Assembly: GCF_014250515.1 (NCBI RefSeq)
Contig: NZ_CP060202.1
Span: 2,787,001-2,851,000, forward strand
DNA: 64,000 bases
Direction of reading: 5' to 3'
Source of the DNA: Hymenobacter sediminicola
Lineage (GTDB): Bacteria > Bacteroidota > Bacteroidia > Cytophagales > Hymenobacteraceae
Position numbers and translations under genes: made by a program. Under the pieces are notes generated by a model. The model had not been told where the DNA came from, did not search any database, and saw nothing but the letters and a program-made list of their open reading frames with translations. This document shows, in pieces, positions 9,135 to 18,811 of the stretch (position 1 is the stretch's first letter; each line of letters opens with the position of its first letter).

Positions 9135-9142
9135 CAAAGGTA
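9135..9142 (-). promoter_or_regulatory. trp operon promoter, -7 element
   Basis: TACCTTTG on the minus strand is an exact match to the Bacteroidota -7 consensus TAnnTTTG. A T-rich stretch at about 9156-9160 lies where the -33 element would be, but it is not a clean TTTG. Transcription would start near 9128, giving a leader of about 25 nt before trpL. Confidence 0.7.
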
Positions 9143-9230
9143 AGGTTGGTTTTCAGAAAATCTTGCATTAACAGCACATTTTGTCTACCATTTCATCAAA
9201 TAAGGCTTCTGACAGCTGAAAATCTGGCAA

Positions 9231-10703
9231 TTACTTGTTCCCTTCCTGTTCCGGTAGTATTACCAGTTGCTGGCATGCTGCGGGCTGCTGCCGGCCAGCA
9301 ACCCGTCCGGCCTGCTGCATCACCAACCGGTAGGTTCCCGCTGGCAGCTGGCTTAGGTCGAGGCGCGAGCCAGCAGCTTGCTTGCTGCGCTTAATGCGCT
9401 GTCCGGCCGCGTTATAAAGCCTCAACTCAATTTTTCGCAGGCTGGCCTGCTCCTGACTAGCCGCTATGTGCAGCTGCCGAGTATGGGGTTCCAGCCACGC
9501 AGCCCAGCACAGGTCACCGCCAGCGGGGTTGCCGGTATGTGGCGCATTCAACCATAGATAGGCAGCCGGAAACTCACGCCTCCAGAACCATTCGGCGTGC
9601 TGGCCATCGGCCTGTACCACCGTCTGCACCCGATTGGCCAGTGAATCGGGCCGCTGTAGCGCTTGGGCCATCTGCTGCATGAGCGGCACCATGGTTTCGC
9701 CTTCCTGGCTTCCGGCAACCAGGTAATAGGCGGTCTGTGTGCCTTGCGGCTTTGGCGGCAGTTGCTGCATATAGCTCCGCAGCGAATCTTCGGCAAACCA
9801 GAAAGCAGGCGAAAACACCCCTACTCTGCTGTACGCCAGCGGGTATTTCAGGGCCGCGTACGTGGAAATGAGGCCACCCATGCTACTGCCTGCTATGCCC
9901 GTAAACTCTCGCCCTGTTAGGGTGCGGTAGTTTGCATCGATGTATGGTTTCAGGGTTTGTGCCAGAAAATCCACGTAGGCGTTGCCTTGGCCGCCGCCGT
10001 ATTTCGGGTTGCGCCACGGCGAGAGTTCGTTGAGCCTGTCCTGGTCGCCGTGGGCCACAGCTACCACAATGCTACCGGTTGCATCCAAACCCTGTTGCTG
10101 GAACTGGCGCAACGTCTCGTCTACTCCCCACTCGCCTGAAAAGCTGGTGCAGGCATCAAATACGTTCTGCCCGTCGTGCATATACAGCACGGGGTAGCGC
10201 TGGCCAGGGTTGGCATCATAGCCGGCTGGCAGATATACCCATACCTGGCGCGTGCGGCCCAACTGCGGAATCAGGAATGCAGCACTCACCATCTGTACGT
10301 TGGGCTGCACTGCCGTGCTGGCACAGGGCTTATCCTCCTGTCCCAGATCTTTCCAGTTGGCTACCTGCACATCAATGTACCCTGCCTTACCAGGCAGTTC
10401 TGCTCGGCGGTTCTCTATTCCGACGTTCTGGGCATTGGTTTCAACGCGCTGCCACGAGCCGCGCGTTATCTTGAACTCAATAGCGCCCCTGAGAGTAGCC
10501 GGAAGTGTGAGTTGGTAGGTCCCGTCCGGCTTTTTGACCAAGCGGTATGCCGGGCTCGCCGGGCTCCAATTGTTGAAAGCCCCAGCCACATACAGCGTAT
10601 CGGTAGGTGGCGTGGTAATCGGAACCTTCGTGATGCGCAGTATGGCCTGAGCAGATGCAAAAAGGGGAAAGAAAAGCAAGGCTCCCAGAAGGACTGTTTT
10701 CAT
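9231..10703 (-). CDS. Secreted esterase D-like hydrolase with N-terminal beta-sandwich domain
   Basis: A 490-residue exported protein. The chosen ATG (10703) starts a clear signal peptide (MKTVLLGALLFFPLFASAQA). Residues about 25-115 resemble an isoamylase/CBM48-type E-set domain (VAGAFNNWSPASPA, DGTYQLTLP). The following region matches the putative esterase family (PF00756, as in enterochelin esterase): YPVLYMHDGQNVFD, the nucleophile elbow GIAGSSMGG with Ser274, and His369 in DGQHAEW. The last 80 residues look like a beta-rich T9SS-type sorting tail (LYNAAGQ, LPAGTYRLVMQ) but lack the usual NP motif, so this is uncertain. The substrate is unknown; the neighbouring SusCD genes suggest carbohydrate esters. 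It ends about 90 bp upstream of the trp promoter with no obvious terminator between. Confidence 0.8.
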   Translation of the reverse strand: MKTVLLGALLFFPLFASAQAILRITKVPITTPPTDTLYVAGAFNNWSPASPAYRLVKKPDGTYQLTLPATLRGAIEFKITRGSWQRVETNAQNVGIENRRAELPGKAGYIDVQVANWKDLGQEDKPCASTAVQPNVQMVSAAFLIPQLGRTRQVWVYLPAGYDANPGQRYPVLYMHDGQNVFDACTSFSGEWGVDETLRQFQQQGLDATGSIVVAVAHGDQDRLNELSPWRNPKYGGGQGNAYVDFLAQTLKPYIDANYRTLTGREFTGIAGSSMGGLISTYAALKYPLAYSRVGVFSPAFWFAEDSLRSYMQQLPPKPQGTQTAYYLVAGSQEGETMVPLMQQMAQALQRPDSLANRVQTVVQADGQHAEWFWRREFPAAYLWLNAPHTGNPAGGDLCWAAWLEPHTRQLHIAASQEQASLRKIELRLYNAAGQRIKRSKQAAGSRLDLSQLPAGTYRLVMQQAGRVAGRQQPAACQQLVILPEQEGNK

Positions 10704-11651
10704 AAGACAAAAATACATGGTGAGTAGATACTCACTCTACCTGACACCTATTGACCATTCCTAAGCCTTCTGGTTAGTATGCTGATGAAAAAGAAGGCAT
10801 AATTCAGATTTATCCCATTTTGACCATCTGTACTTTTCCAGGAAACTACTGAGTGAGTCCTGACTTCACCTACTGCTCTACAGCTAGAAACCCCAGACAC
10901 AAGCCACGCTTCACGAGCCGTATCCTTATGATACACCAGCTGATACTCGGAGATGAATACCTGACTAAGATATATACAAAAAAAGTCGGATGGATATCAG
11001 AAATCATGGTTAAACAACCTTGTACTGTGTTGACTTATTGCTGTATCAGAGACCTGAGACTTAGAAACAGGGTTTGTTCTCTGCCTCAAAAGCACCATCC
11101 GATTTCAATCGTGCACAGAGGTGTATGTGCGCATTATTGCTCATTCGCACCATCACATTAGTGGTCTACCTGTGCTAGACAAGCTTCATTATCTGCCTAC
11201 GTCTCGTTTTTATGGCCACGCTCCCTCAGTCAATACAGCATCATAAAATTTATCAATTGTCGCATTCTTATTGAAATGATATTGCGGTATATGTCGGCTT
11301 TCCGACCGGTAGAAGGCTGTTTTAAAGGCGGCGTTTGTGTCTCTTTGATGCATGAATTATTTGTGGCAGTGACCGAGCCTTACACGGCCTCCTCTGTTGT
11401 AGCGGTTTTGCGCACGCATAGTCCAATTATCACTATACCTCTTTCCTCTGTTTGGCCCGTTGTTTTTGTGGGATATACCACTTTAACTTGCGAAGTTTAT
11501 TAACGATTTGGTGATGTTGGACGGACTGAAAACGTACTGCGGGAAGCCCCCCGGCTGCCAGCTGTTTTAGTCAATTTTTCCGTCAAAAATCCCAACTAAT
11601 TCCCACTCCGGCCAAGCCGGAAAAATCCATTTCACCCCTAACCATTTTTCA
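10704..11651. other. Long AT-rich intergenic region between esterase and SusC genes
   Basis: About 950 bp, lower in G+C than its surroundings, between divergent genes. No credible gene was found; short frames here lack family-like sequence. A perfect 7-bp inverted repeat, GTGAGTA-GA-TACTCAC, lies at 10720-10735 just upstream of the esterase start. A small hairpin TCCGGC-CAA-GCCGGA sits about 30 bp before the SusC start. No exact TAnnTTTG element was found for susC. Confidence 0.6.
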
Positions 11652-14600
11652 ATGAAACACCCATACCTGGCGAAACTACTGTTTCTGCTACTGTTCGTTT
11701 GTGCCGGTTTCACCGGGGCATTCGCTCAGACTGGTTCCGTGAGTGGCCGCGTCGTCGACGAGAAGAACGAAGGGCTGCCTGGCGTAACTGTTCTGATTGA
11801 AGGCACTTCGCTTGGCAACTCCACCAACTCGGATGGCACGTACTCCATTCAGAGCGTTCCGGCCGGAAGTAATACGCTGGTTGTCTCTTTTGTAGGATAC
11901 ACCACCAACCGGATTCCGGTAACTGTTGCGGCAGGCCAAAACACTGCCGTTGGCAACGTAACGCTTAATGAGAATACTACTCTGCTCAATGAGGCAGTGG
12001 TAGTAGGCTACGGCACCCAGCGCCGCCAAGATGTAACCGGTTCCATTGCAACGGTGCAGGCCAAGGATTTTGTGCCGGGCCAGGTGACGAACCCCGAGCA
12101 GTTGGTTCAGGGCAAAGTTGCCGGCGTAAGCATTACGACCGGTGGTGGCGCTCCAGGCTCTACCAATACTATTCGTATTCGTGGTGGCTCTTCGCTGAAT
12201 GCCAACAACGATCCACTGTTCGTAATTGACGGAGTACCAGTGGACAAGGGCACCATCAGCGGCGCCAGCAACCCGCTCACGCTCATCAACCCTAATGATA
12301 TTGAGTCTATAACGGTTCTGAAGGATGCTTCGGCGCTGGCAATCTATGGCAACCGGGCTTCGAATGGTGTGGTACTCATCACAACCAAACGTGGGGTACA
12401 GGGCGAAAAGCTTACGGTAAACTTCTCGTCGCAGACTTCCGTTTCGCGCCCCTTCAAAACCTACGACGTGTTGGGAGCTGATGAGTTTCGCACTCTGATT
12501 CAGGCCAACGGTTCGGCTTCGCAGATAGCTACACTGGGCTCAGCTAACACCAACTGGCAGGACGAAATTTTCCGCACTGCTGCTACCTACGACAACAACA
12601 TCAGCCTGACTGGCAACCTGGGCAAAGTTCCCTTCCGCGTTTCCTACGGCAACCTGTACCAGGATGGTATCGTCATCACCAACAACCTGAAGCGGAATAC
12701 TGGCTCCTTGAGCCTGTCGCCTGTTATTCTTGATGGCCACCTGCGCATTGATGTAAATGCCAAAGGCACGAAGCTGAAAAACCGCTTCATCGACAACGGT
12801 GCTATTGGAGGCGCCTTGTTCTACGACCCAACCCAGCCTGTACGCTCATCAGAGGCCCAATATGCTCCTTATGGTGGCTATTATCAGTATCTGACCGCCA
12901 ATGGCGTGCCCCTGACGCTGGCTCCCGGCAACCCAGTAGCCGCTCTGCAAAACACGAATAACATCAGTGATGTAGACCGCCTGATTGGCAATGTGCAGCT
13001 GGACTACAAGTTCCACTTCCTGCCGGAACTGCGTGCCAACCTGAACCTGGCTACTGATATTTCGCGTGGTTCTGGCTCGACAACCAACTCGGTGACCGAC
13101 TTCGGCAATTTCAACAGTGGCGCTACCAACGTCAACCAGAATGGCCGCTTCTCGCAGTACAAGCAAGACAAGGATATGCGTCTGCTGGAATTCTACCTGG
13201 CGTATAACAAGCAGCTAGGCGAGAATACCAAGTTTGACGTGCAGGCTGGCTATTCGCATCAGGACTTTGAAACCCAGGGCCCGCTGTTCCTGCCGTACCG
13301 TTTCGACCGCACCACCAAGTTCAACCCGACAGATACGCTGACAGTAGCAGGTTACTACGACCCCTACCGCCTCATTTCGTACTTCGGCCGCGCCAACCTG
13401 TCTATCAAGGACCGCTACCTGCTGACGGCAACTCTGCGTAACGACAACACCTCACGCTTCGGCGAAGGCAACAGAAGCGGCTACTTCCCGGCCTTGGGCT
13501 TGGGCTGGCGCCTCAAAGGCGAGGAGTTCTTCGCCAACAATGCTTCTATCACAGAGCTTAAGCTGCGCGCTGGCTACGGCATCACGGGCCAGCAGGAAAT
13601 TGGTGGTCCCTTCGATTACCTGCCCCGCTACGTGACGAGCCGCTCCACGGTGCAGTACCAGTTCGGGGTGGATGCCAACGGTGCTCCCATCTTCGTCACC
13701 GGACGGCGCCCCGCGGGCTACAACCCTGACCTGAAGTGGGAAACCACGACCACCTATAACCTGGGCCTGGACTGGGGTATCATGGACAACCGCCTCTCGG
13801 GTAGTTTTGATGTATACCAGCGTGAATCCAATGAGCTGCTGGCCAACGTATTTGTACCAGCTGGTGGCCTAAGCAACCAGTTGAACCGCAATATTGGCTC
13901 GCTCCGCAACCGTGGGGTGGAAGTTGCCCTGAACGCCGTGCCAGTCCAGACGGAAGATTTCACCTGGGACATGAACTTCAACGTGGCTTACAACAAAACT
14001 GAAATCACCGACTTGGGTACGCAGCAGGAAAACTTCCCTGGCTATCTGACGGAAGGAATTCCGGGCGGTACGGGTACAACCGTACAGATTAACTCGGTAG
14101 GCTACGCAAACAATGCCTACTACGTCTACCAGCAGGCCTACGGCGAAGATGGCCGTCCGCTGGAAGGCGTGTATGTGGACCGCAGCGGTGACGGCAACGT
14201 GAACGAGCAGGACTTGTACCGCTATAAGCAGCGTGCTCCACTCGCTACGTTTGGCTTCACTACGAACTTTACCTACAAGCGCCTCTCTCTGAACGCTGTG
14301 CTGCGTGCTAACACCGGCAATTACGTGTACAACTCGCTGGCAGGCAACCTCGCTAACTACGCTAACGCCAACACGTCAACGGGTTTTGTGGGTAACCTGC
14401 CCGTAGGCATCCGTGAAACTGGTTTCCGTTCGCAGCAAGTACTCTCCGATTACTACGTGGAGAACGGCTCGTTCCTGCGTGGCGAGAACGTAACGCTGGG
14501 CTATAACTTCGGTAAAATTTTCAGCGAAGGTTCGAATCTTCGTCTGACTGCCGCTGTTCAGAACTTGTTCCTCATCACCAAGTACACGGGCTTGGATCCG

Positions 14601-14678
14601 GAAATCTTCAATGGTGTAGACAATAACTTCTACCCTCGCGCCCGCACTTTCACTTTCGGCCTGAACGCCAGCTTCTAA
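11652..14678 (+). CDS. SusC/RagA-family TonB-linked outer-membrane receptor
   Basis: A 1008-residue outer-membrane transporter that imports oligosaccharides (or peptides) with its SusD partner, powered by TonB. It has a signal peptide ending at about AFAQ (residue 26), then a carboxypeptidase-regulatory-like domain (QTGSVSGRVVDEKNEGLPGV, about 26-105). The plug domain begins at VVVGYGTQRRQDVTGSI and includes VIRGGSS-like and DGVPVD segments. The remainder is a beta barrel ending in an aromatic residue (LNASF). The substrate is not evident from sequence; the amylase at 20089-22917 suggests alpha-glucan. No sigma/anti-sigma pair or HTCS regulator is adjacent. Confidence 0.93.
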   Translation: MKHPYLAKLLFLLLFVCAGFTGAFAQTGSVSGRVVDEKNEGLPGVTVLIEGTSLGNSTNSDGTYSIQSVPAGSNTLVVSFVGYTTNRIPVTVAAGQNTAVGNVTLNENTTLLNEAVVVGYGTQRRQDVTGSIATVQAKDFVPGQVTNPEQLVQGKVAGVSITTGGGAPGSTNTIRIRGGSSLNANNDPLFVIDGVPVDKGTISGASNPLTLINPNDIESITVLKDASALAIYGNRASNGVVLITTKRGVQGEKLTVNFSSQTSVSRPFKTYDVLGADEFRTLIQANGSASQIATLGSANTNWQDEIFRTAATYDNNISLTGNLGKVPFRVSYGNLYQDGIVITNNLKRNTGSLSLSPVILDGHLRIDVNAKGTKLKNRFIDNGAIGGALFYDPTQPVRSSEAQYAPYGGYYQYLTANGVPLTLAPGNPVAALQNTNNISDVDRLIGNVQLDYKFHFLPELRANLNLATDISRGSGSTTNSVTDFGNFNSGATNVNQNGRFSQYKQDKDMRLLEFYLAYNKQLGENTKFDVQAGYSHQDFETQGPLFLPYRFDRTTKFNPTDTLTVAGYYDPYRLISYFGRANLSIKDRYLLTATLRNDNTSRFGEGNRSGYFPALGLGWRLKGEEFFANNASITELKLRAGYGITGQQEIGGPFDYLPRYVTSRSTVQYQFGVDANGAPIFVTGRRPAGYNPDLKWETTTTYNLGLDWGIMDNRLSGSFDVYQRESNELLANVFVPAGGLSNQLNRNIGSLRNRGVEVALNAVPVQTEDFTWDMNFNVAYNKTEITDLGTQQENFPGYLTEGIPGGTGTTVQINSVGYANNAYYVYQQAYGEDGRPLEGVYVDRSGDGNVNEQDLYRYKQRAPLATFGFTTNFTYKRLSLNAVLRANTGNYVYNSLAGNLANYANANTSTGFVGNLPVGIRETGFRSQQVLSDYYVENGSFLRGENVTLGYNFGKIFSEGSNLRLTAAVQNLFLITKYTGLDPEIFNGVDNNFYPRARTFTFGLNASF

Positions 14679-14690
14679 TTCCCCGACCCA

Positions 14691-16340
14691 ATGAATAAGT
14701 TTTTGATTCGTGGCTTAGTAGTAGCCACAGCGGGCATGGCCCTGAGTACAGGCCTCACCTCCTGTAACGACTTGGATCTGGAACCCAAGTACGAAACAAC
14801 ACCGGACCGTGTATATGTGGACATAAGCGGCTACCGTTCTGTACTGGCCAAAGTGTACGGTGGTTTCGCCGTAACGGGCCTGGGGTCGGATGACAATGGC
14901 GCTTCCGGTGGCGGCGACGTACAGGGCATCGACGAAGGTACTTCTGACTATATCCGTCAGTTGTGGAGTGCCCAGGAATTGTCGACTGACGAATCCATCC
15001 TGGCCTGGGGCGACGCAGGCGTACGGGACTGGCACAACATGAACTGGACGGCTTCCAACCCGCTCATTCGTGGTCTGTACTACCGTATCTACTATGAAAT
15101 TGCCGTTGCAAACGAGTTCATCCGCGAGTCGAGCGATGATAAGCTGAACTCCCGGCTGAGTGGCGGTGACGTAGCTACTGCCAAGCGTTTCCGCGCCGAA
15201 GCGCGCTTCCTGCGCGCAGTGGCTTACCAGCACGTTCTGGACCTGTACGGTGGTGGCCCTTTCGTGGTAGAAACCGACCCTCCCGGGGTGTTTACCCCTC
15301 CGTACCGCAACCGTCAGCAGCTGTTCGACTATGTTGAGAGCGAGCTGCTAGCGTTGAGCACAGATGCTGACTTTGCTGAGCCGCGTTCCAATGAGTACGG
15401 CCGCGTAGATAAGGCTGCTGCTTGGGGCATGCTTTCCCGGCTATACCTGAACGCACAAGTATATACTGGCACTGCCCGTTACACTGACGCCGCAACCTAT
15501 GCCAAACGTGTAATAGACGCCGGCTATGCCCTGTCGACTACCCCGGCTGGCAACGTAGCGTCAGCATACGGCCGCTTGTTCTTGGCCGACAACAACACCA
15601 CGCCGGCCCGCAACGAAATCATATGGCCCGTGACCTTCGATGCGAACAATACCCGCAGCTTTGGTGGTACCACGTTCCTGGTAAACGGCTCAACCAGCCC
15701 AAGTAACACCAGCTGGAAAGCGAAAACCGGTATGCCTCAGGGTGGCTGGGGCGGCATGCGCGCCACTAAAAACCTGTTCAACTTGTTTGGAGCAGATACC
15801 GCACGTGACACTCGCGGCCGCTTCTGGACGCAGGGTCAGACTTTGGAAATTGCGGACATCGGCAACTTCAACGAAGGTCTGGGGGTAGTTAAATTCCGTA
15901 ACGTAACGTCGACAGGTACCGCTCTTGGCGGTTCGCAGAGCCAGTCGAGCGTAGACTTCCCGATGATTCGTCTGGGGGAAATGATGCTCAACTATGCAGA
16001 GGCCGTGAAACGCGGTGGTTCAGGGGATGCTAATCTGGCCCTGACCTATGTGAACCAGCTTCGTGCCCGTGCTTACGCCGGAGCCGCTGGCAGTGCCATC
16101 ACAGCTGGCCAGCTCACTACCGACTACATTCTTGATGAGCGTGGCCGTGAGTTGTTCTGGGAGGGCTTCCGCCGTACGGACCTGATTCGCTACGGACGCT
16201 TCGTAGAAGGCTCTTACCTGTGGCCCTGGAAGGGTGGTGTTCTGAATGGTCGTGGAGTAGATGCTTATCGGGTACTGTACCCCATTCCAGCTTCCGACCT
16301 TTCGGTTAACAAGAACCTACGTCAGAACGACGGATACTAG
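14691..16340 (+). CDS. SusD/RagB-family glycan-binding lipoprotein
   Basis: Surface lipoprotein that caps the SusC transporter and binds its substrate. The lipobox LTSC gives lipidated Cys25. The 549-residue helical TPR-like fold is indicated by RFRAEARFLRAVAYQHVLDLYGG-type helices and the C-terminal ERGRELFWEGFRRTDLIRYG motif, both typical of SusD. It starts 12 bp after susC, so the two are co-transcribed and probably form one complex. Confidence 0.94.
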   Translation: MNKFLIRGLVVATAGMALSTGLTSCNDLDLEPKYETTPDRVYVDISGYRSVLAKVYGGFAVTGLGSDDNGASGGGDVQGIDEGTSDYIRQLWSAQELSTDESILAWGDAGVRDWHNMNWTASNPLIRGLYYRIYYEIAVANEFIRESSDDKLNSRLSGGDVATAKRFRAEARFLRAVAYQHVLDLYGGGPFVVETDPPGVFTPPYRNRQQLFDYVESELLALSTDADFAEPRSNEYGRVDKAAAWGMLSRLYLNAQVYTGTARYTDAATYAKRVIDAGYALSTTPAGNVASAYGRLFLADNNTTPARNEIIWPVTFDANNTRSFGGTTFLVNGSTSPSNTSWKAKTGMPQGGWGGMRATKNLFNLFGADTARDTRGRFWTQGQTLEIADIGNFNEGLGVVKFRNVTSTGTALGGSQSQSSVDFPMIRLGEMMLNYAEAVKRGGSGDANLALTYVNQLRARAYAGAAGSAITAGQLTTDYILDERGRELFWEGFRRTDLIRYGRFVEGSYLWPWKGGVLNGRGVDAYRVLYPIPASDLSVNKNLRQNDGY

Positions 16341-16414
16341 CACTTTTCTAAAAGGACCGACTTTCCTTCATCGGAAGTCGGTCCACCTAGTTCACACTCA
16401 ATTTCACTTCCCAC

Positions 16415-17197
16415 ATGAAAAACTGGTTATCTCCACTGGTGGGTCTGTGTTCCTTGCTGTTCGTGTTTTCGGCCTGCGAAAAAGACGAAACTCAAGCTAC
16501 CCTCACCCCTTCAAACGCTCCTACCCTCGCCACTACCACCAGCAACGTGGTACTGAACCAGGCTAACGAAACGCAAACTGCCATTACCTATACTTGGAGC
16601 AAGATAAACTCCTTTGCATGGACCAATGCGGAGCATCCGTACAATCCGGCGGTTGTGTATACACTGCAGATTGACAAGCAAGGCAACAACTTTGCCCGGC
16701 CTGTTTCTGTAGCAGCGGGTGCCGGCCCAACTACTGCGCTTCGTGTTGATACCTTGAACGCAGCCTTGAATGCCCTTGGCCTGACTCCGGGCACGGCTAC
16801 TCCTGTGGAAGTGCGTTTGGCTGCCACTTATGCGGCTAATGCTCCTGTTCTTTCCCCTAGCATTCCCCTGACGGCTACTTCTTACAGAGTTTGCCTGCCG
16901 CCAAACACGGACAGATGGTCTATCATCGGCCCAGCTGGTGTCGATTGGAATACGGACGTGCCGCTACGCTACGACTGTGACACGCGCACCTACAAGATTA
17001 CGCGCGTGCTCAACGCTGGCGAGTTCAAGTTCCGCAAGAACAGTGACTGGGGCGTAAACTATGGTTCTGACACCCCACGCAATGCCAGCGGCACCGGTCC
17101 GCTGAATGCAAACGGCGCCAACATTGCAGTTCCTACAACTGGCACCTACACCATTACGCTGAACCTAACTGCCCAGACGTACACACTGAGCAACTAA
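16415..17197 (+). CDS. SusE-like outer-membrane lipoprotein
   Basis: A 260-residue lipoprotein (lipobox FSAC, Cys21) third in the susCD operon. The first half (residues about 30-130) looks like the SusE N-terminal immunoglobulin-like domain (TITYTWSKINS-like strand pattern). The C-terminal domain (about 150-260) has the SusE/SusF-type starch-binding pattern with WSIIGPAGVDWNTDVPL and FKFRKNSDWGVNYGSD. Proteins of this class bind starch at the cell surface without degrading it. It starts 74 bp after susD and is followed by a terminator. The assignment rests on position and motif pattern. Confidence 0.78.
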   Translation: MKNWLSPLVGLCSLLFVFSACEKDETQATLTPSNAPTLATTTSNVVLNQANETQTAITYTWSKINSFAWTNAEHPYNPAVVYTLQIDKQGNNFARPVSVAAGAGPTTALRVDTLNAALNALGLTPGTATPVEVRLAATYAANAPVLSPSIPLTATSYRVCLPPNTDRWSIIGPAGVDWNTDVPLRYDCDTRTYKITRVLNAGEFKFRKNSDWGVNYGSDTPRNASGTGPLNANGANIAVPTTGTYTITLNLTAQTYTLSN

Positions 17198-17222
17198 GCC
17201 CAGCTAAACGCTTAAAAAGCAG

Positions 17223-17252
17223 AAAGGCCGTCGATATTCGACGGCCTTTTTT
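17223..17252 (+). terminator. Terminator of the susC-susD-susE operon
   Basis: A perfect 12-bp stem (AAAGGCCGTCGA and complement) with a 3-nt loop, followed by T residues, 26 bp after the susE-like stop. Confidence 0.9.
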
Positions 17253-17474
17253 GTTACCTCATAGTGCCGACAGTCCCTGCACCAAATATGTGTTGGAATC
17301 CTGCAGCGCCTTCAGCCTAAACCGACAGTCGCGGTATTGTAACGTGAAGACCTCTTCCATTTTCACGCTGCTGGTTATGTGCCATCTTACGCAATGCGTT
17401 ACCCCACGCTTTACAAGAAGGCTTTCAAACTAACCGGCCTATTCCAGCGTGTTTTCTGGGATGAAAAATGACAC

Positions 17475-17509
17475 AAAAAAGCCCCATCATTAGATGACGG
17501 GGCTTTTTT
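17475..17509 (-). terminator. Terminator after the T9SS cargo gene
   Basis: GCCCCATCAT pairs with ATGACGGGGC with one A-C mismatch, flanked by A6 and T6 runs, so it could act in both directions. It lies 17 bp past the stop of the minus-strand gene. The 220 bp between this and the susE terminator hold nothing recognisable. Confidence 0.85.
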
Positions 17510-17525
17510 ATTAGAAGTCTTAACC

Positions 17526-18707
17526 TTACAGCAGGGATACCCGGCGCGTAGAGGATTGGTCACCAACTTGGACCTTCACGAGGTAAGAACCAGCGGCAAT
17601 GTTTTGGCGGCTTAGCTCTAGGCTGCATGTACCAACTGGCTGCATACCGTTCTGCAGCATCCGGACCGGACGGCCCAGCAAGTCCATCAGCGTGATATCT
17701 ACTTTCTGGGCTTTGTCAAGCACGCGGTACATAATAGTTGCCTTGTCCGAAGCAGGGTTAGGATACACCGACAGGGCTACTGCAGCTTCTTCAGCGCGCT
17801 TGTTGCTGAGAACCGTCAGGCCAGTGGCCGTAACGACCAGGGTTGCTGCCTGCGTGCCGGGCACGTTGGCAAAGTTAGCAGCGGCAGCATCGCCGATGTT
17901 GGTGCCGGTGGCAGGCACCGGGTTGATCTGAGGGATGAAGTCAGTGGACAGGAAGCCTCCATCCTGGTTGTTCTGCAACGCAAAAATCTGCACGTTACCG
18001 CCCGCAGTTGGCAGACCCATAGCCGTCCGGCTCACCGATATTTCCAGGCCGTTGCTTGGCGCACTGCCATTGCTGGCAAAGCCTGGGTTTGAAGACAGGT
18101 TGGCACTGCTCGTGTAGGCCACTTGGGCACCAGCAAATCCAGCCAGCGCACCCGTTGCGGCGCTGGCCGGCACGGTCCCGGCTGTTCCGTTAGCAGTCAG
18201 AGGAGTAGTGCCAGTCAGGACGGCGGCAGTACCGGCCGTGGCCGACGTATAGGCTACACCTTCTACCTGAAACTGGTTGGCGGTATTATTGCCTCTGATA
18301 GCCACTGCAATGTCGGCGGCTAGATCTAGGCGGGCTGTCATCCCATTGAAAGAGGTGCCCGATGCCCCAGTGGCTACTGGCAGCGCAGTACCTACTGGCA
18401 CACCTGCTACTCCTGGCCGGTCGATGAACAGCTGCAGGGAATTTTTAACTCCGGTCGAGTTATTCTCCAGCGTACCAGCAACAAAGAAATACAGATTATT
18501 GGCGTCCGAGGCGGCATATAGCGCCAGCAGTCCGGCATCACCAAAGCCCCGTGGGCTAGTAAAACGGCCTACCAACTGGTAGCCGTTGGCTGCCACTTCT
18601 GAAGCAGCAAGCTGGCCGTTGATGGTGATGGGAGCCTGCGCTTGTGCGCTGGTGAAAGCAGCTGTAGCCAACGCTCCAACGGCGGCCAGAGTAAAGATTT
18701 TTTTCAT
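17526..18707 (-). CDS. Secreted protein with T9SS type A sorting domain, function unknown
   Basis: A 393-residue exported protein. The ATG at 18707 opens a signal peptide (MKKIFTLAAVGALATAAF, cleavage near AQAQA); longer in-frame starts would ruin it. The central part (about 30-300) is rich in Gly/Ala/Thr/Asn, predicted beta, with ANNLYFFVAGTLENNSTG and a SLQLFIDRPG segment; this resembles carbohydrate-binding or DOMON-like folds but no family was recognised. The last 80 residues form a classic sorting tail: VYPNPASD, DLLGRPV, GSYLVKV and a final basic RRVSLL. It is expected to be exported through T9SS and anchored or released. It lies between the SusCDE operon and a sugar kinase, facing the operon. 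Confidence 0.8.
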   Translation of the reverse strand: MKKIFTLAAVGALATAAFTSAQAQAPITINGQLAASEVAANGYQLVGRFTSPRGFGDAGLLALYAASDANNLYFFVAGTLENNSTGVKNSLQLFIDRPGVAGVPVGTALPVATGASGTSFNGMTARLDLAADIAVAIRGNNTANQFQVEGVAYTSATAGTAAVLTGTTPLTANGTAGTVPASAATGALAGFAGAQVAYTSSANLSSNPGFASNGSAPSNGLEISVSRTAMGLPTAGGNVQIFALQNNQDGGFLSTDFIPQINPVPATGTNIGDAAAANFANVPGTQAATLVVTATGLTVLSNKRAEEAAVALSVYPNPASDKATIMYRVLDKAQKVDITLMDLLGRPVRMLQNGMQPVGTCSLELSRQNIAAGSYLVKVQVGDQSSTRRVSLL

Positions 18708-18775
18708 GGTTAGGGAATGAAAAAATTGTGGAAAAATTGATTGGGCAGACACGCTGAAACCGCTGATACGGCTAG

Positions 18776-18811
18776 TAAGTATCTGTAGTAAATATAAGTA
18801 CTCACTAAGTA
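18776..18811. repeat. Three TAAGTA repeats upstream of the T9SS cargo gene
   Basis: TAAGTA occurs at 18776-18781, 18795-18800 and 18806-18811, spaced 19 and 11 bp (near two turns and one turn of the helix). The surrounding 430-bp intergenic region (18708-19135) is AT-rich and otherwise empty. TACTCACT here (18798-18805) also occurs in the inverted repeat at 10720-10735. A regulator binding site is possible but unproven. Confidence 0.4.

Noticed and set aside
10853..11161. 102-codon plus-strand frame in the long intergenic region
   Set aside because: AT-rich, odd composition, no family likeness and no promoter or neighbour to support it.
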